Assembly: GCA_016801845.1 (NCBI GenBank)
Contig: CM028921.1
Location: 14,449,275 to 14,513,274, forward strand
DNA length: 64,000 bases
Source of the DNA: Polydactylus sextarius
Lineage: Eukaryota; Chordata; Actinopteri; Polynemidae
Direction: 5' to 3'
The position numbers were made by a program, and so were the translations under genes. Of this stretch, positions 41,001-51,800 are shown one piece after another. The notes under the pieces are model-generated. The model worked only from the letters and a program-made list of their open reading frames with translations, ran no database searches and was not told the origin of the DNA. The stretch's first letter is position 1. Each line of letters starts with the position of its first letter.

Positions 41001-43413
41001 CTCTGCAGTGTGGAGATAGCACAGGTGACTTTTTAAGCTATAATGTTACAAAGTTCACATACTACAGTCAGATTATTTTACAGTCTGAGACAAAGTTGTT
41101 TAAAGTTCTGTCACATACTTCTCATTCTAAGACAGATTTTGCGCAAGTGAGAATAATGTGTGGGACAGGTGATCAGCCTGCTGATGCCATCACGGCAACA
41201 TCTGACAACGCAACAAACAAATCCAAGCTTTACTGCCAACAAGACGTTAGAGCAACTTCGACTGAATTTCGTCAAACTAAAAAATAAAACCCCCCAAGAT
41301 AAGTGGTTTCCCAAAGGGTCTTTGGATGTTGAAGAAAGAGACGCCAAGGACGGAAATATCAGAAGAGGGACTCAAGAAGGAAAAAGGTTAAAGTCTTCAA
41401 GCTCACATGTAGACGAACAGCTTTAACATCTGGGGACAACAGATGTTTATATATGCTAAATTAAACTAAGCTAGGCTAAGCTGAGCTAACAGTCAGCCAG
41501 TTGTAGCTTCATAATCGATATCAACACATTTACAAGACAAGAAGTTATGATACGTCTTCTGTGCAGTGTGATGTCTTTACTCTCAACAGTTGCCATCTTG
41601 GTTGTTGATGTCGTAATGACGGACAATTGTTCTAAACACACACGGTCTCATTTCCTCTTCCCTCACATGCTGTTGTTCCAGTGGCCGTCTTTGAGTCCAC
41701 CATCTTGTCTCTAACTTTCCTTTGTTTATATCCTGGCTACCACCTTGTTGTAGTCTTTGTTCTTAGCTGCCATTCTTCAATCAGCCATTTTATCTTGTTT
41801 TTACTTTAGACTCAGCTCTTGTGTTTCCACACTCACACTTCTGACCCTGACGCCATCTTGGATACGTAGCAGGAAATAAGCAACCACCAGCATATTTTCA
41901 AACTTGTGAAAATGGCAGCCAAAGAAGGAGAAAACACAGTTGACCCATAAGGAAGTAAAATGTTCCTGTTCAAGTCAAGTGCACAAAGCAGGCAGATATT
42001 TTTGATGGCTGACAATCACAGTAGCCAAAGACAACACCACCAGGAGGACATCATAGGGCTTGTTGTGTGCTGAATTGTGAAGTTGTGTTACCATTAACAC
42101 TCAAAGCTTCAAGCTTCCTTGCTAGGACATCCACCACCAATTCTCTGCATCCTGCAAAATGTCAATGCCAATGGTAAAATTGGCCATGTAGCAATAGCAA
42201 ACTTTGACAGTAGCAGCTGAGCAGCAGCTTAGTAGCAGCTTTAAGAGCTCTTAAGATTAATTTATGAATCATGTTTGGTTGAGTGACTCAGATTAGCCAG
42301 GCATTTATTCGCTATTTGGATTTCCTGGCCTCTGTAAAGACAGATTATGATGTGCATTAATTTGGCATCTGTCCCTGCAGATCAAGGAACACTGACACAC
42401 TCACATTTAAAAACATCTACAATACCAAAGTTAACAAGTCTTCCAATATAAAGGCTCCACCTGTAAAACCTGCATCACTCAGTCTGACAGGTCGCACCAA
42501 CAGTAAATCTCCAGTTTAAGCCAATTATCTAACCCACTGATTTGGAAAAAGAGATGAGAGCCAAACTGTTCGCTCTCAGATTTACTATGGCAGAGATACA
42601 AACAGATTCACAATGACAGACTCTGTAGGCCTGTTTAAATTTGTAAATGTTCCTTTAACAGACCATGCCAGTCACAGATTTCAGTCTCCACCTGTCAGTA
42701 AGATGAAAATACATCATAGACGCAAGGAAATAAAACGCAGCTTTGCCCTTAGCTGTTGATGTTTTGTCAGTTTGTCATTTTAAAGGTCCATTGTGTGGGA
42801 TTTATAGGCTCCATTGGCAGAAATAGAATAAAACGTTCATAATTATGTTTTATGAGTTAGACACCAAGGACACTGGCTCACCCAAAACCCAAGGTCTAAT
42901 TACGTGACACTGGTAGGAGACCTCAGGGTCGACCTAGAACACACTGCACATATTATCTCATATCAGAGACCTTAAGGTCACAGTGGGTTCTCCTACATGC
43001 ATAGAAAGGTAGAGTGACAGGAAGGGCATTTAGCTGGTTGAAATCTGCTACCACACCACTTTATTTAGATAAATTAGACATGTTGTAGGTCTTCAAAGCA
43101 GAGCAGATATAAGTGCAACTCTGAATTTTCCTTTAATATTATTTTGACCCTCGTGGATCTGGATGTTGTAAATTCCTCATGTTTTGAGTTAGTTTTGTGT
43201 CTTTAATAATCAATATTGTATATGTGTTTAATATTCAGCTCAGAGTAAAAAGATGTCATCTTTTAGTCATAATGTTGATTTGGACATAATAATTCAATGA
43301 ATAATGAATAACTTTTTAATGAAAAAGAGGTGTGTGTGTGTGTTAAACCTACCTTGGATGAGGCAGGAGAGTGTCAGGATGTGCAGGGTGAAGATCCGAG
43401 CGTCCATCCTCAT
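14341..43413 (-). CDS. chrna7: Neuronal acetylcholine receptor subunit alpha-7, 521 aa, complete
   Basis: Exons in transcript order: 43413-43353, 40845-40706, 36385-36341, 32479-32370, 28837-28758, 27060-26893, 21785-21591, 18885-18799, 17604-17495, 14910-14341 (stop at 14341-14343). Internal exon lengths 140, 45, 110, 80, 168, 195, 87 and 110 match mammalian CHRNA7 as I know it. Signal peptide (~22 aa), then the ligand-binding domain with Cys-loop C-x13-C (~152-166, WFPFDVQRC) and the adjacent cysteines of loop C (YDCC, ~212-215) that mark alpha subunits. Membrane segments M1 (~230-254), pore-lining M2 after GEKISLG (~262-285), M3 (~297-318) and M4 (~490-511). The C-terminus is SKDFFS. It forms homopentameric, Ca2+-permeable acetylcholine-gated channels (family knowledge). 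The M3-M4 loop has a Gly-rich insert. A second ATG lies two codons downstream (43405-43407); the first was chosen as the longest frame. Confidence 0.97.
14911..17494. other. chrna7: chrna7 intron 9: degenerate repeats and a minisatellite
   Basis: Between the last two chrna7 exons. It contains a stretch of loosely repeated ggttct / ctagaggt words (about 15060-15420) and the 20-bp minisatellite at 16548-16676. No exon-like open frame was found. Confidence 0.6.
16548..16676 (+). repeat. Minisatellite, ~20-bp unit, about 6 copies
   Basis: The unit acctgaccctggatcacag repeats with a period of 20 bases and a few substitutions (ctagatcac, ctgggtcac, ggtcctgg). It sits in chrna7 intron 9. Confidence 0.9.
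17605..18798. other. chrna7: chrna7 intron 8, half of it retrotransposon-derived
   Basis: The left half is AT-rich unique sequence with tagctggctagctagc words at about 17817-17833. The right half (about 18220-18700) is a LINE 3' end. No other gene was seen. Confidence 0.6.
18220..18700 (+). mobile_element. 5'-truncated LINE, 3' end with (GAATT)n-type tail
   Basis: Bases 18229-18294 read as an open stretch ADTFSTFKVRLKTFLYDK, the kind of C-terminus seen in fish LINE ORF2 proteins. It is followed by a UTR-like region and a tail of aaataaaactgaattgaa words (18669-18699). The element is strongly 5'-truncated. The family is not assigned. Confidence 0.6.
19285..19331 (+). mobile_element. Second copy of the same LINE tail
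   Basis: acaaataaaactgaattgaattg repeats the ending of the element at 18669-18699, about 600 bases away, with a different upstream sequence. It is probably a very short, heavily truncated insertion. Confidence 0.45.
20025..20087. repeat. A-run plus (AC)n microsatellite
   Basis: About 16 consecutive A (broken only by the line at 20040), then aaccatta, then 19 AC units (20049-20087). Intronic. Confidence 0.9.
20829..20860. repeat. (ATC)n microsatellite
   Basis: About ten atc units with one att interruption, in chrna7 intron 7. Confidence 0.9.
21786..26892. other. chrna7: chrna7 intron 6: repeats and a hairpin, no gene
   Basis: A long intron between the loop-C/M1 exon and the Cys-loop exon. 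It holds tagctagctgg words near 22737-22752, an A-rich block (22838-22862) and a near-perfect inverted repeat at 25143-25216. The many short open frames are not exon-like. Confidence 0.6.
25143..25216. repeat. Inverted repeat, 33-base arms, 8-base loop
   Basis: Arm 25143-25175 and arm 25184-25216 are reverse complements with a single mismatch (168 against 191). The loop is 25176-25183 (A-rich). Just upstream, the word acaccaccatgta is repeated in tandem (about 25109-25143). The hairpin is intronic in chrna7. A MITE-like origin is possible but no target-site duplication was identified. Confidence 0.9.
27061..28757. other. chrna7: chrna7 intron 5
   Basis: AT-rich intron next to the Cys-loop exon, with a 15-base A-run at 27100-27114 and the 40-bp inverted repeat at 27670-27754. 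Nothing gene-like. Confidence 0.6.
27659..27766. repeat. Inverted repeat with perfect 40-base arms and 5-base loop
   Basis: Arms 27670-27709 and 27715-27754 are exact reverse complements, checked base by base. The loop is gtgag (27710-27714). Imperfect pairing continues outward to about 27659 and 27766 with two mismatches and a two-base gap. It lies in chrna7 intron 5 (27061-28757). A transcript of either strand would form a very stable hairpin. Confidence 0.95.
34307..34700. mobile_element. Probable DNA-transposon remnant
   Basis: Begins with cagtgctatataagagtt followed by tgggcacccctg, a terminus I have seen many times in dispersed fish and amphibian repeats. It ends near gttgtaacacccatctg before a T-run. 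No transposase coding sequence remains. The family and the right boundary are uncertain. Confidence 0.4.
34884..34941. repeat. (TA)n microsatellite
   Basis: Imperfect tatata tract with short interruptions, in chrna7 intron 3. Confidence 0.85.
36386..40705. other. chrna7: chrna7 intron 2
   Basis: Carries the LINE fragment at 36835-37225, an ATCC tract (37211-37232) and a T-run (37801-37817). A minus-strand frame at 39105-39389 (94 codons) has no recognisable motif. No gene was seen. Confidence 0.55.
36835..37225 (+). mobile_element. 5'-truncated LINE: end of the reverse-transcriptase ORF
   Basis: In one frame 36863-36988 reads LDWRDNINAVYNRGKSR, then FRSFNVCNKM and IFYQS, which is the conserved region after the reverse transcriptase domain in fish LINE ORF2 proteins. 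The frame is broken by a stop and shifts. Further on, words matching the C-terminal part (HPF ... SAPLSQRAVQEIIPTV) continue in another frame. It ends in a catc tandem tract (37208-37232). This is a dead copy inserted in chrna7 intron 2. Confidence 0.75.
40846..43352. other. chrna7: chrna7 intron 1
   Basis: Contains part of a dispersed repeat at 42782-43130 and, at 43331-43342, a (GT)n run beside the exon 1 donor. No gene-like frame was accepted. Confidence 0.55.
42782..43130 (+). mobile_element. Dispersed fish repeat, copy 1 (right half retained)
   Basis: Starts aaggtccattgtgtgggatt, a terminus shared with the copy at 53503 (ggaccagtgtgtaggattta). It continues with gcagaaatagaataaaacg and later holds gtgggttctcctacatgc and catttagctggttgaaatc. 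I recognise both blocks as parts of one non-coding repeat common in percomorph genomes. It lacks the middle block present in the other copy. No coding potential. Confidence 0.6.
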
Positions 43414-43452
43414 CTCCGTGGGAGTCAGAGAGACACTGAGTGAGTCCTGAAC

Positions 43453-43568
43453 CAGAGAGAGAGAGAGGAGGAGGAGAGAGAGAGACAGAGAGAGGGATAT
43501 TGGTTTGTGTGTGTGTGTGCGTGCGCGCGTGCACGTGTGTGTGTGTGTGTGTGTGAGTGTGCGTGTGG
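43453..43568. repeat. chrna7: GA-rich tract and alternating GT/GC tract just upstream of the chrna7 start codon
   Basis: 43453-43496 is almost pure GA (purine strand). 43505-43568 alternates gt/gc (gtgcgtgcgcgcgtgcacgt and more gt). Both lie 40-155 bases upstream of the ATG on the transcribed side, so they are in the 5' UTR or core promoter. The first can form a triplex and the second left-handed DNA; that behaviour is general knowledge and was not shown here. Confidence 0.85.
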
Positions 43569-44356
43569 GATAGAGGAGGGTAAATGTTGGATTTTTGAGG
43601 GGGAGGAGGGTGGAGGAAAATGCTCCTCCCCCTGAAAACATCCAAAGAAGATTCAGCAGCCGCAGAAACAGAGGGGGGAAGGTGTGGTGTGTGTGTGTGA
43701 CAAGCTGATGATTTATTGGATGTTCCAACAATGAAGCTGCTGAAAGTTAATATTCTAATTTATCTCAGTTGTTTTCAGACCAAACCATAAATCTCTGAGG
43801 GATGGTTCAGAGTTCACCTTTGCCTGGCTACTCACTGTTTTAATTAGATAAAATATGAATTTGAAAAATCTACAAAATCTGACAACCTCGATTTCTCAAA
43901 CAAACTAAATCCACGCTGAGCGGACTCAGGAGAGTTACATGGTTATTTGCCTCCCAGCTTCAGAGATTCAGCACATCCAGAGACATTTTGACCATGTGTT
44001 TAAAGGTCTGTTCTTCCAATTGGGACAAAACTCTACCCACAGTTACAATGTTTGGATCCTTCCCGGTCCAACCAATCCCAAGATTCGTGACAGTTGAAGT
44101 GAAAGGTCACATGAGCAGATTAGTAAGAGGGGAAGAGGATGTTTTTAAATGGACTGAATTAGAATTTATCTGCAACATGTGAAATGTAGATGAATTCGTT
44201 CAAACTTTTATGCACTGCTACTGCTTGCATATGTAGATACGCATATACATAAAAGACCTAAATAGGAAATTCTATATAGGACCATCTCATTGTTGGTTCA
44301 ATAGTTGGTGTGGACCAGTGTCCGAGGTCTACATCCTTTGTATCCAGGTTCCTCTA

Positions 44357-44440
44357 GACCAGTGGTTCTCAAATGTACGTGTACCCCTAGAGGTACTATG
44401 GGGTAATGCAGGGGGTATTTGAGATAAATAAAACTAAAAT
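44357..44440 (+). mobile_element. Left end of a hAT-type MITE fragment
   Basis: accagtggttctcaaa followed by gtgtacccctagaggtac and cagggggtatttgag is the well-known CAGTGGTTCTCAA terminus of hAT-derived miniature elements. No matching right terminus (ttgagaaccactg) was found in the next kilobase, so only one end is present. Confidence 0.6.
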
Positions 44441-47400
44441 ATCAGTGAATAAAGTCATAAAATAATTATAAGCTCAATAAAGAAAAAGAAAAATGGATTT
44501 GTGGCTGAAACGCAGTAGCAGTGTGACTAAAAACAACGAGAGGAACAACAGAAGGTAAAAAAGACAGAGAAAAGAGGTACAACAAAATATTGCCAGCATC
44601 AGGAAGAACTTTGACAAGCTGCGGTCTGAGGTGAGAAGATAAACTCTACTGTCTATTGTATTTGAATACACTTAGTTCATCAGTCAGGTCTATCTGTTGT
44701 TCTTTATATAGCCAGTAGGCTACACTGTGGTTTATGAATCACAGACCACTTTGATCCAGATTCATTTGTTTGTTTGTTGTTGCCATCAAGACCTGACCCT
44801 GGATCAGAGACTAAACATGAATGTTTTTCTCTTGGAATTCTGTGAATTTATCTGTATTTGCCAGTGTTTGTGTAATTACACCTATTTTCTCCCAATATCC
44901 TCCTATTTCCTGTTGCCAGAAGATGATGGTTAAAGATGGCAGAGGGTAGACATTTGGTATGAGATTGACATAATCTCACTATTTTTAGTTGATCGGAGAG
45001 AAAGACAAGAACAAAATTATCAAATTCAATCTCTGTGCAAAACCAAACTAACATGTAGAGCAGTGCCACAAAAGTCCTGAGCCAACCTGGAAGAGAAACA
45101 ATAATGATTTTACCAGTCTACCATTCTTTGTGACTCTGGCTGTGATTGTTACTTGTATTGTACCGCAAGCCTTCACTGCTCCAATTTTATTAATGATATT
45201 ATTAGGAGCCTTGAGGGCCTACATGCTGCATCACACCACCCTCTACTGGATGTAGAATAAGCTGCAGTAACCTCATTTTATCATTTTAGAAGCCATGTCA
45301 TACCTCTAGTTATTTTAGTAAAAGTAACTCAGAAATAATTCAGGGGTCATGTAAGGCACTACAATTTAGAGACAGTAATAATATAATGTAACATATGACT
45401 TTGGAATAACAGTAACTTCTAATTTATAATATAGTAGATTTTGGAAACAACTTGTCCAAGACTGGAAGGAAGACAAGAACTATTTATATCATCTCATACT
45501 ATTGGCAAAATTTGTAATGAGTGATCTTTGTAGTGGAGCATCTTCGGTTTCATGTCAGATCGATATCTGAAAAAAAGAACAACCAATGAAGCATAGCTTT
45601 AACTTGTCTATAAATCTTGATGCAGAAATTGACATTGTATGTACCCATACTCATTTGCTCTTCCAAGTTATCACCATATCTCGTGATGCTGCACAATCAG
45701 GTTCAACAGAAATGCTTATACTTGAGCAAACTTAACACCATCTAAGTCAAAATGCTTCAGGTCAGAAAGCAAAAGCTCTTCAGTCAGTCCATGTGTGAAA
45801 ACGTCATCAGATGCCATTTACACTTTCTTGCCGACTGCCCTGTCAAAACCACCGATGACATCAACACCTGCTGGGACTCAAGAAGACACGCCAGTACCAT
45901 GAGTCACCCAAGTGTAAATGGACAATTGACAGAGAAATAAAAACAGACATAAATCAAAGCATTTCACCTGTTTTCCTGTTTTCTAGAACATATTCAGACA
46001 CGGACAGAGCTGTCTGTCTGGGCCATGTGTTCACGTCACATATATCTGTAGATCTGCAGACGAGACACAACCAGAGGACAGGACATATGACTGTATATAA
46101 ACATGTTCAATGTACTTCCACTTTCTTGTGAAAATTGTACAAAAACAAAGCTAAAATATCCCCCAAAAATGTATTATTTAAATGGCAAAACTTTTTGGGA
46201 AGTTGCTCAAATTTTTTACTATGAATGTCCTTCACTGTTGCCATGTGTGTTCTCTCAGAAGATCAACGTAAAGGAAGCAGGGAGGAACATGGGCACTGAG
46301 AGTAATGTAGAAAAAAGATTCATCTGTTTTCTGTATGTAAAAGAAGCATAAAAGACTTTTGATTCAATCCTGCTTCTTCCACTTTACCTCAGTGATTTTT
46401 TTCCCTGAACACTGTGTGATTAGATGTTCTGACATTTGCTTATTTCTCAACGTTTCTGTCAAAATATGTCATGCTACTTCCTGTGTGAGTCTCCAGTGAT
46501 AGAGTGCAAACCGAGTGAAAACACACAACAGCTCTGACATGAAAACATTCAGAGTCTGGAGGAAGAAAATGAAGATTAACAAAACAACTTTGTGCTGAAT
46601 TCACTGTTCAGTGTAAAGTTGTTGTCTTTCACACTGGGCGGCAATAAAAGGCAACTAACAGCTTCCTCTAATGAGTGTAAACCAGGTCTGGTGTTTTTTT
46701 TTTTTTTTTAGCTTGAACAAAAACAACAACAACAAAAAAACTCTCTTATTTGCATTTAAGAATATGTAAAAGTACACTGAAAAGTAAGGTGAATTTTAAT
46801 CTCACTGAAAACTGTCAAGATATTAACATGTGAAGAGAAGAGTTGTGGTTTTTTGAGGTCATAGTGAAAACCAAGTACATCCTTGACATTCCCTCTGGGC
46901 TTTTCCTCTGAGTCTTCTAGTCTTTATGATCACACTTTGGGGTGACAAAGATGTCGGAGGAACGTGTGGTCAACATGATATTGCATTCACAACAAAATGA
47001 CATGAAGTACCAGCAGACCTGACTCTGCTCTCAGAATCTCTGGAGTGAGATCGTTCCTCTGCTCTGCTGAGCTTGACATAAACTCCTGATTAATTTGCTA
47101 ATTAGAGCTGAATAATGAGATCGTTTTCCTAATGACTGTCTCCATTAACGGCATTGCTAATGATAAATCTGCGGCCGCAAGGAGAGAAGAGGGAAGTAAA
47201 AACTGCCACGAGCGTGTTATCATTTCATCATGTGGTCCTCTGATATCTGTATAAATATCGACATTCACATGGCGTCCACAGAGGCAGATGGCTTTCATTC
47301 CAGGATGCAGCACCACCACTGCCTGCAGCAGCAATCAGAAACAAACAACTGAGCATCTGCAAGTTTCAAATGATTAAAGTTTTAGAAGATATAGTTAAAT

Positions 47401-47819
47401 GACACCAGAAAGATTAAAAAAAAAAAAAAAAAAAATACTGTGTTTCGCATTATTTCCATTAGACCCTACCATTATCCACCTGAAAATCCTGACAAAAGAG
47501 ACACAAGTGGTATTAAAGACTTCTCAAAGGATTCTTTCCTGATCCTGTCAATCAGTCTGCTGACTTGCTCCATTTTCTTCTAGTCATCAGGTGAACATGG
47601 TATTAGAAAGAAGGAAAATGAAAAGGAGAAAAAAAACCTTATGGATAAGTACTGGTGTAAATATGGTAAACTGAACCTGTTCAGAAAAAACAACACACTG
47701 ATGGGAACAAGGCGACTGAGGCTTCCGTGCATGAGGAACAAAAACAATGCAACAAACAAGGTTACAATGCATCTGGCATCATGATGCTAATCCTAAATTG
47801 CAGAGTAAAGTGTTTTTGT

Positions 47820-47847
47820 GTATATATATATATATATATATAATATA
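47820..47847. repeat. (TA)n microsatellite
   Basis: About 12 ta units with one break, in the chrna7-spg11 spacer. Confidence 0.9.
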
Positions 47848-48857
47848 CCATCGAGCTGCCACGGGTGCTCATAAAAACACCAAATCTACATTGATCTGCC
47901 ACTGAAAATGGTCCAATATATTTTAAACTGATGAAACTACATAGCTTCTTTTTAGAAGTTGTATTTCAAGTGGTTTTAATTGTGATTTCAACTATGTAGA
48001 CTGTATACGACGGAACACACACAGCACAAACAGCGTCAACGTTGTACTGTTCAACATTCGTGTCTGACTGAAATATGAGGTGTTTGTATAAGATCTAGGT
48101 CATGATAAAGAACCAATGAAAAAGCAACAAGGTGGCAGGCGTTCAGACACTAACATTTGTTGATGACAAGAAAACCAGTCATACATACCAGTCGTATATT
48201 TTGGTACTAGCTTTAAAGTTCAGTGAAGCCATCATCCCTCAACCAGCCTCATGTAACGTCCTCTTAGCAGTTACGTCTACAGGATAGCAAGCTCCTGTAT
48301 GAGTGGCAATTAAACAGCTGCTAATGCTTAAGTTAGGTATGTAGCCAGGGTAACATCGTACCTACAGCATCCACAAAATTTACTTAAAAACTTAATAATA
48401 TGTGTAGCAATAAAATTTGGAGCACCCCAGAGCACCAGAAAACTTAAACACAGAACTAATGTGTTGAAGTTGTCACTGCTGATCTGCAGAATTTGATGAA
48501 GAAGAAGTTCTGATCTCAAATACCGATACAAAAAATGTCTTTAATGTATATTTTCACAGTGTTATTGAATCATATTATGACCATTTTATGCTGTTAATTT
48601 GTCAGTCCCAGCTGGACCATGAAAGCATCTGGAAAATAAATTAGTATTTCATTTATCTATTTCATTAATTAATATAAACATATTTTGTTGTTTATCTTGT
48701 TATAAGAACATTAATCTCCAGAATAGATTAATCAGAGAAGTTTGTTGTGTTTTTCTTTTTGTTAAGCGGCTTAAAACTATGTAGCTGATCGACTGAAAAT
48801 ATGTTTTTGTTCCATCAGTTCATCATCAGTAAACAGTAGATTGATAATTTCCGTGAA

Positions 48858-51800
48858 TCAGCTGGCAAGTCGGTCATTCAGGTAGTTGCAGGTTTTAACG
48901 TCTTGCAGCATCATTTCGGTGACATCATGCAGGTTTTGCTGGTAAGCCAGTTTGTAGCGGCTGTACACATCATCACAGTGCATCAACAGCCGCTTCACGT
49001 TGGCCGTGACGCTGCTGGGAGCGCCGTCCAACCTGAATTATCAACAAAAACAAACACACACAGGTAAGATGAAGTCAAAACATCTCAGCCACTAATGGGA
49101 CTAACCACTGACGCTGTCTTACTTCCTGAAAATGTCCTCAAATAAGCCGGAGGTCAACGGGCGGTGCTGTTTGAGCTCCTCAAGGTAAACAAAGTCTCCC
49201 TTCAAGATCACCTTCTGGTAGAGAATCTCTGCCCAGTCTGGACTGTAGCTGTACGCCTCCGCCACCACCAACACCTGAAACCAGACACAGCAGGTTTAAC
49301 CCCCTGATGGTCTGAAGAGTTCTGTTGTTCTGGATCCAGATGTTTCAGTTTGAACCTCATCTTCAGCTCCTGTTGCAGTCTTTCCAATGGACATAGCCTC
49401 ACTAGGATCTAGATCTATGATTACTGTGAACTGACTCCAACACAGCGTACGTGGAGTTGCAAAAATCCAAAAATTATCAAAATTATTCAACCTCCAGTGG
49501 TTCATCACTGGATCTTCCAACAGGACAATGATCCCAATGAACTCAAAGTCCATCAAGACCCAGGTTTAGAGGAAGTCCTGGGGGATTCTAGCACAGCTGA
49601 ACACTGTAGGAGGTTGCTGACTGACTGCACATCACATCACGTTTGCAACAAGTTATCAGAGCAAACGAGGGCAGCACTGAGCACAAAAAGTCCTTGTAGT
49701 GAAGGGGTTAAATGACTCCGTGACTACAGTTGTCTTAAAAAGTATGTGTGCTGAATTTGGAGGAAACCATTTGTAATATTAGCTCTGTTGAGTTCTTTCA
49801 ATTGCTCTTGTCTGACTTGTTTACTGTAAACAACTGAAAGATTGTACATTTTGCCAAATAAACAGAATTTTCAGTATTGAAAAATTTTGATTGAAACTGT
49901 AATTATTTGACTGGATGTAACAGGTCAATGTTGAGTGTTTTAGAGAACAATGCACAACAGGAACTGGAATAGGAAATGACCTGGTAGCATCGTGGCAGCG
50001 CTATCACAGTCTTCAGCAGCTCTGCAGGTCGCAGGTTGATGATGCGCAGGTCCCGCCCTTGGTTCAGGAAGTGGAGCTGAAGAGCAACGAGCTTCGCCGT
50101 CCGGACACAACGACTTGCCTGACGCACGCACGAGTCCTGGCAACAAAAACATTTAGTGAATTTGAATCTTGTTGTTGTAATAAGAGGTACAAACAGGAGC
50201 AGGAGAGATGAGGTACCTTAGAGAAGCTCTCAGCCGCATCCTTCAGCAAACCCAACACTTTAACCAGAGAACTGTGCAGATCAGGAGTCACAACTGTTTA
50301 GAAACAAGTCAGCACAGCTGGGTGAGACGACTGCACGCAAGGAGAAATATGTAGTACAAAGATCTTTTAAAACCATTAACGCTAAGTTCTCAGATGTCCA
50401 CGAGACATTCAGATGATCAATATTTCATTGTGCGATCATATTGTGAATAAGCTAACAGGAAACCATCCTGCTGAGGTAACAATCCAGTTTGTGGATAGAT
50501 GGCTGCCCTCTTGTCGTAATGTGCTTCCATTAGCTGGTAGCACATTACATCAAAGCTGTGAGTAGGAGCTCTTATTATTACTGAGGAACGGCCTCAGATG
50601 AATTAAATTTTAATTATATTATCTATACATGTTTGTTTCTTTTGCTTCTCATCATTTCAGTCCACTTAATTTTCTGGATTGTTTTCCTTTTAATCAAAGT
50701 TCTTCTCAGTCAGTTTTTTTTTTTTTTTTTTTTTTTGGGCACCTCAGTTTTCCTTTATTGTTTTATTTTGCTGATCAGGGTTTATTTTGCCTGTATCCTG
50801 CCTCTGGTGTTTCCTCATTGCAAATTCATGAGTTGTGAAAAAGTCTCTCTCTCTCTATTTTATTGAGTTTGAGTGTTGCTTTAAGCGCAATGGGGGAAGA
50901 TGAAAGAGTAAAGATGAGAAAGTTAAATAATAGTTTCAAATGCTTTCAGGGACCTGGGTCAGGCCTTGTGACTCACCCCATGGCTGAGACTCGATAATCT
51001 TCAGCTGAGTCCTGGCGGCCATTTCGTGGTTTTCTCCAATCTCCCTCCTCATACTGAAGCATAGCGCTACCATGTTGTGTTTCTCGCTGTCAGCGGGGAG
51101 GCAGCGTTTGATATAGTCTAGCAGAGCTGTCTTCAGACTGGAGCTCTGCAGTGTGACAGGGAGGGTGGGCGTCAACATCAGGTCAATATGGAGTCAACGT
51201 GGGGTCGTGGTAGCTGTGTCACAGTTTGAGGGACCGTATAGAGATGGAGACTAGATTGTCTCATTTCCCAGACCTCGTTGACCGGGTCCTCTGAAATGTA
51301 CAGCCCTCAAACTGGGACTCAGCTTGTCTGTTTATGTGTGTTTGTGTGTGTCCACCTGGCGTCTGTCTGTGTCCACCTTCTTCCTCAGCAGCATCTCAAA
51401 TCGATGATTCTGATGCAGCAAGTCAAAGACGTACGTCATCTCATTGTACCTGCCAATACCCGTCAGTAGGCGCACCTACACCACACACACACAAACAGAC
51501 ACACACACACACACACACAGATAGTGAATATCCGACCACATAGAAACAGGCGATTCATGACTTACCTGGGTGAATCACTTGGATCCATTAAATGACTCAT
51601 GAGTCGTGAATCTAAGGTTTCCATTAACCCGGATCCATCCACTCCTACCTACACCAGGACTAAACTATAAACCCTGTCACGTACATGCCTCTTATAATCA
51701 TTTCAAACTCATTCCAAGATCAAGACAGCCATAGTAGCGAGTATAGCTGCTAAAAATTGCATAACTTACAGTTCGTTTGCATCAACACACTCAAATGAGG

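Larger units (their letters stand above)
43414..48857. other. Spacer between chrna7 (5' side) and spg11 (3' side)
   Basis: The left part is the chrna7 promoter/5' UTR side, dominated by GA and GT tracts (43453-43568). The right part is downstream of spg11: minus-strand ATTAAA (tttaat) at about 48540 is a possible spg11 poly(A) signal. The middle carries a hAT-like fragment (44357-44440), a T-run (46698-46709), an A-run (47417-47433) and a (TA)n tract (47820-47847). No open frame with a recognisable product was seen. Confidence 0.55.
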
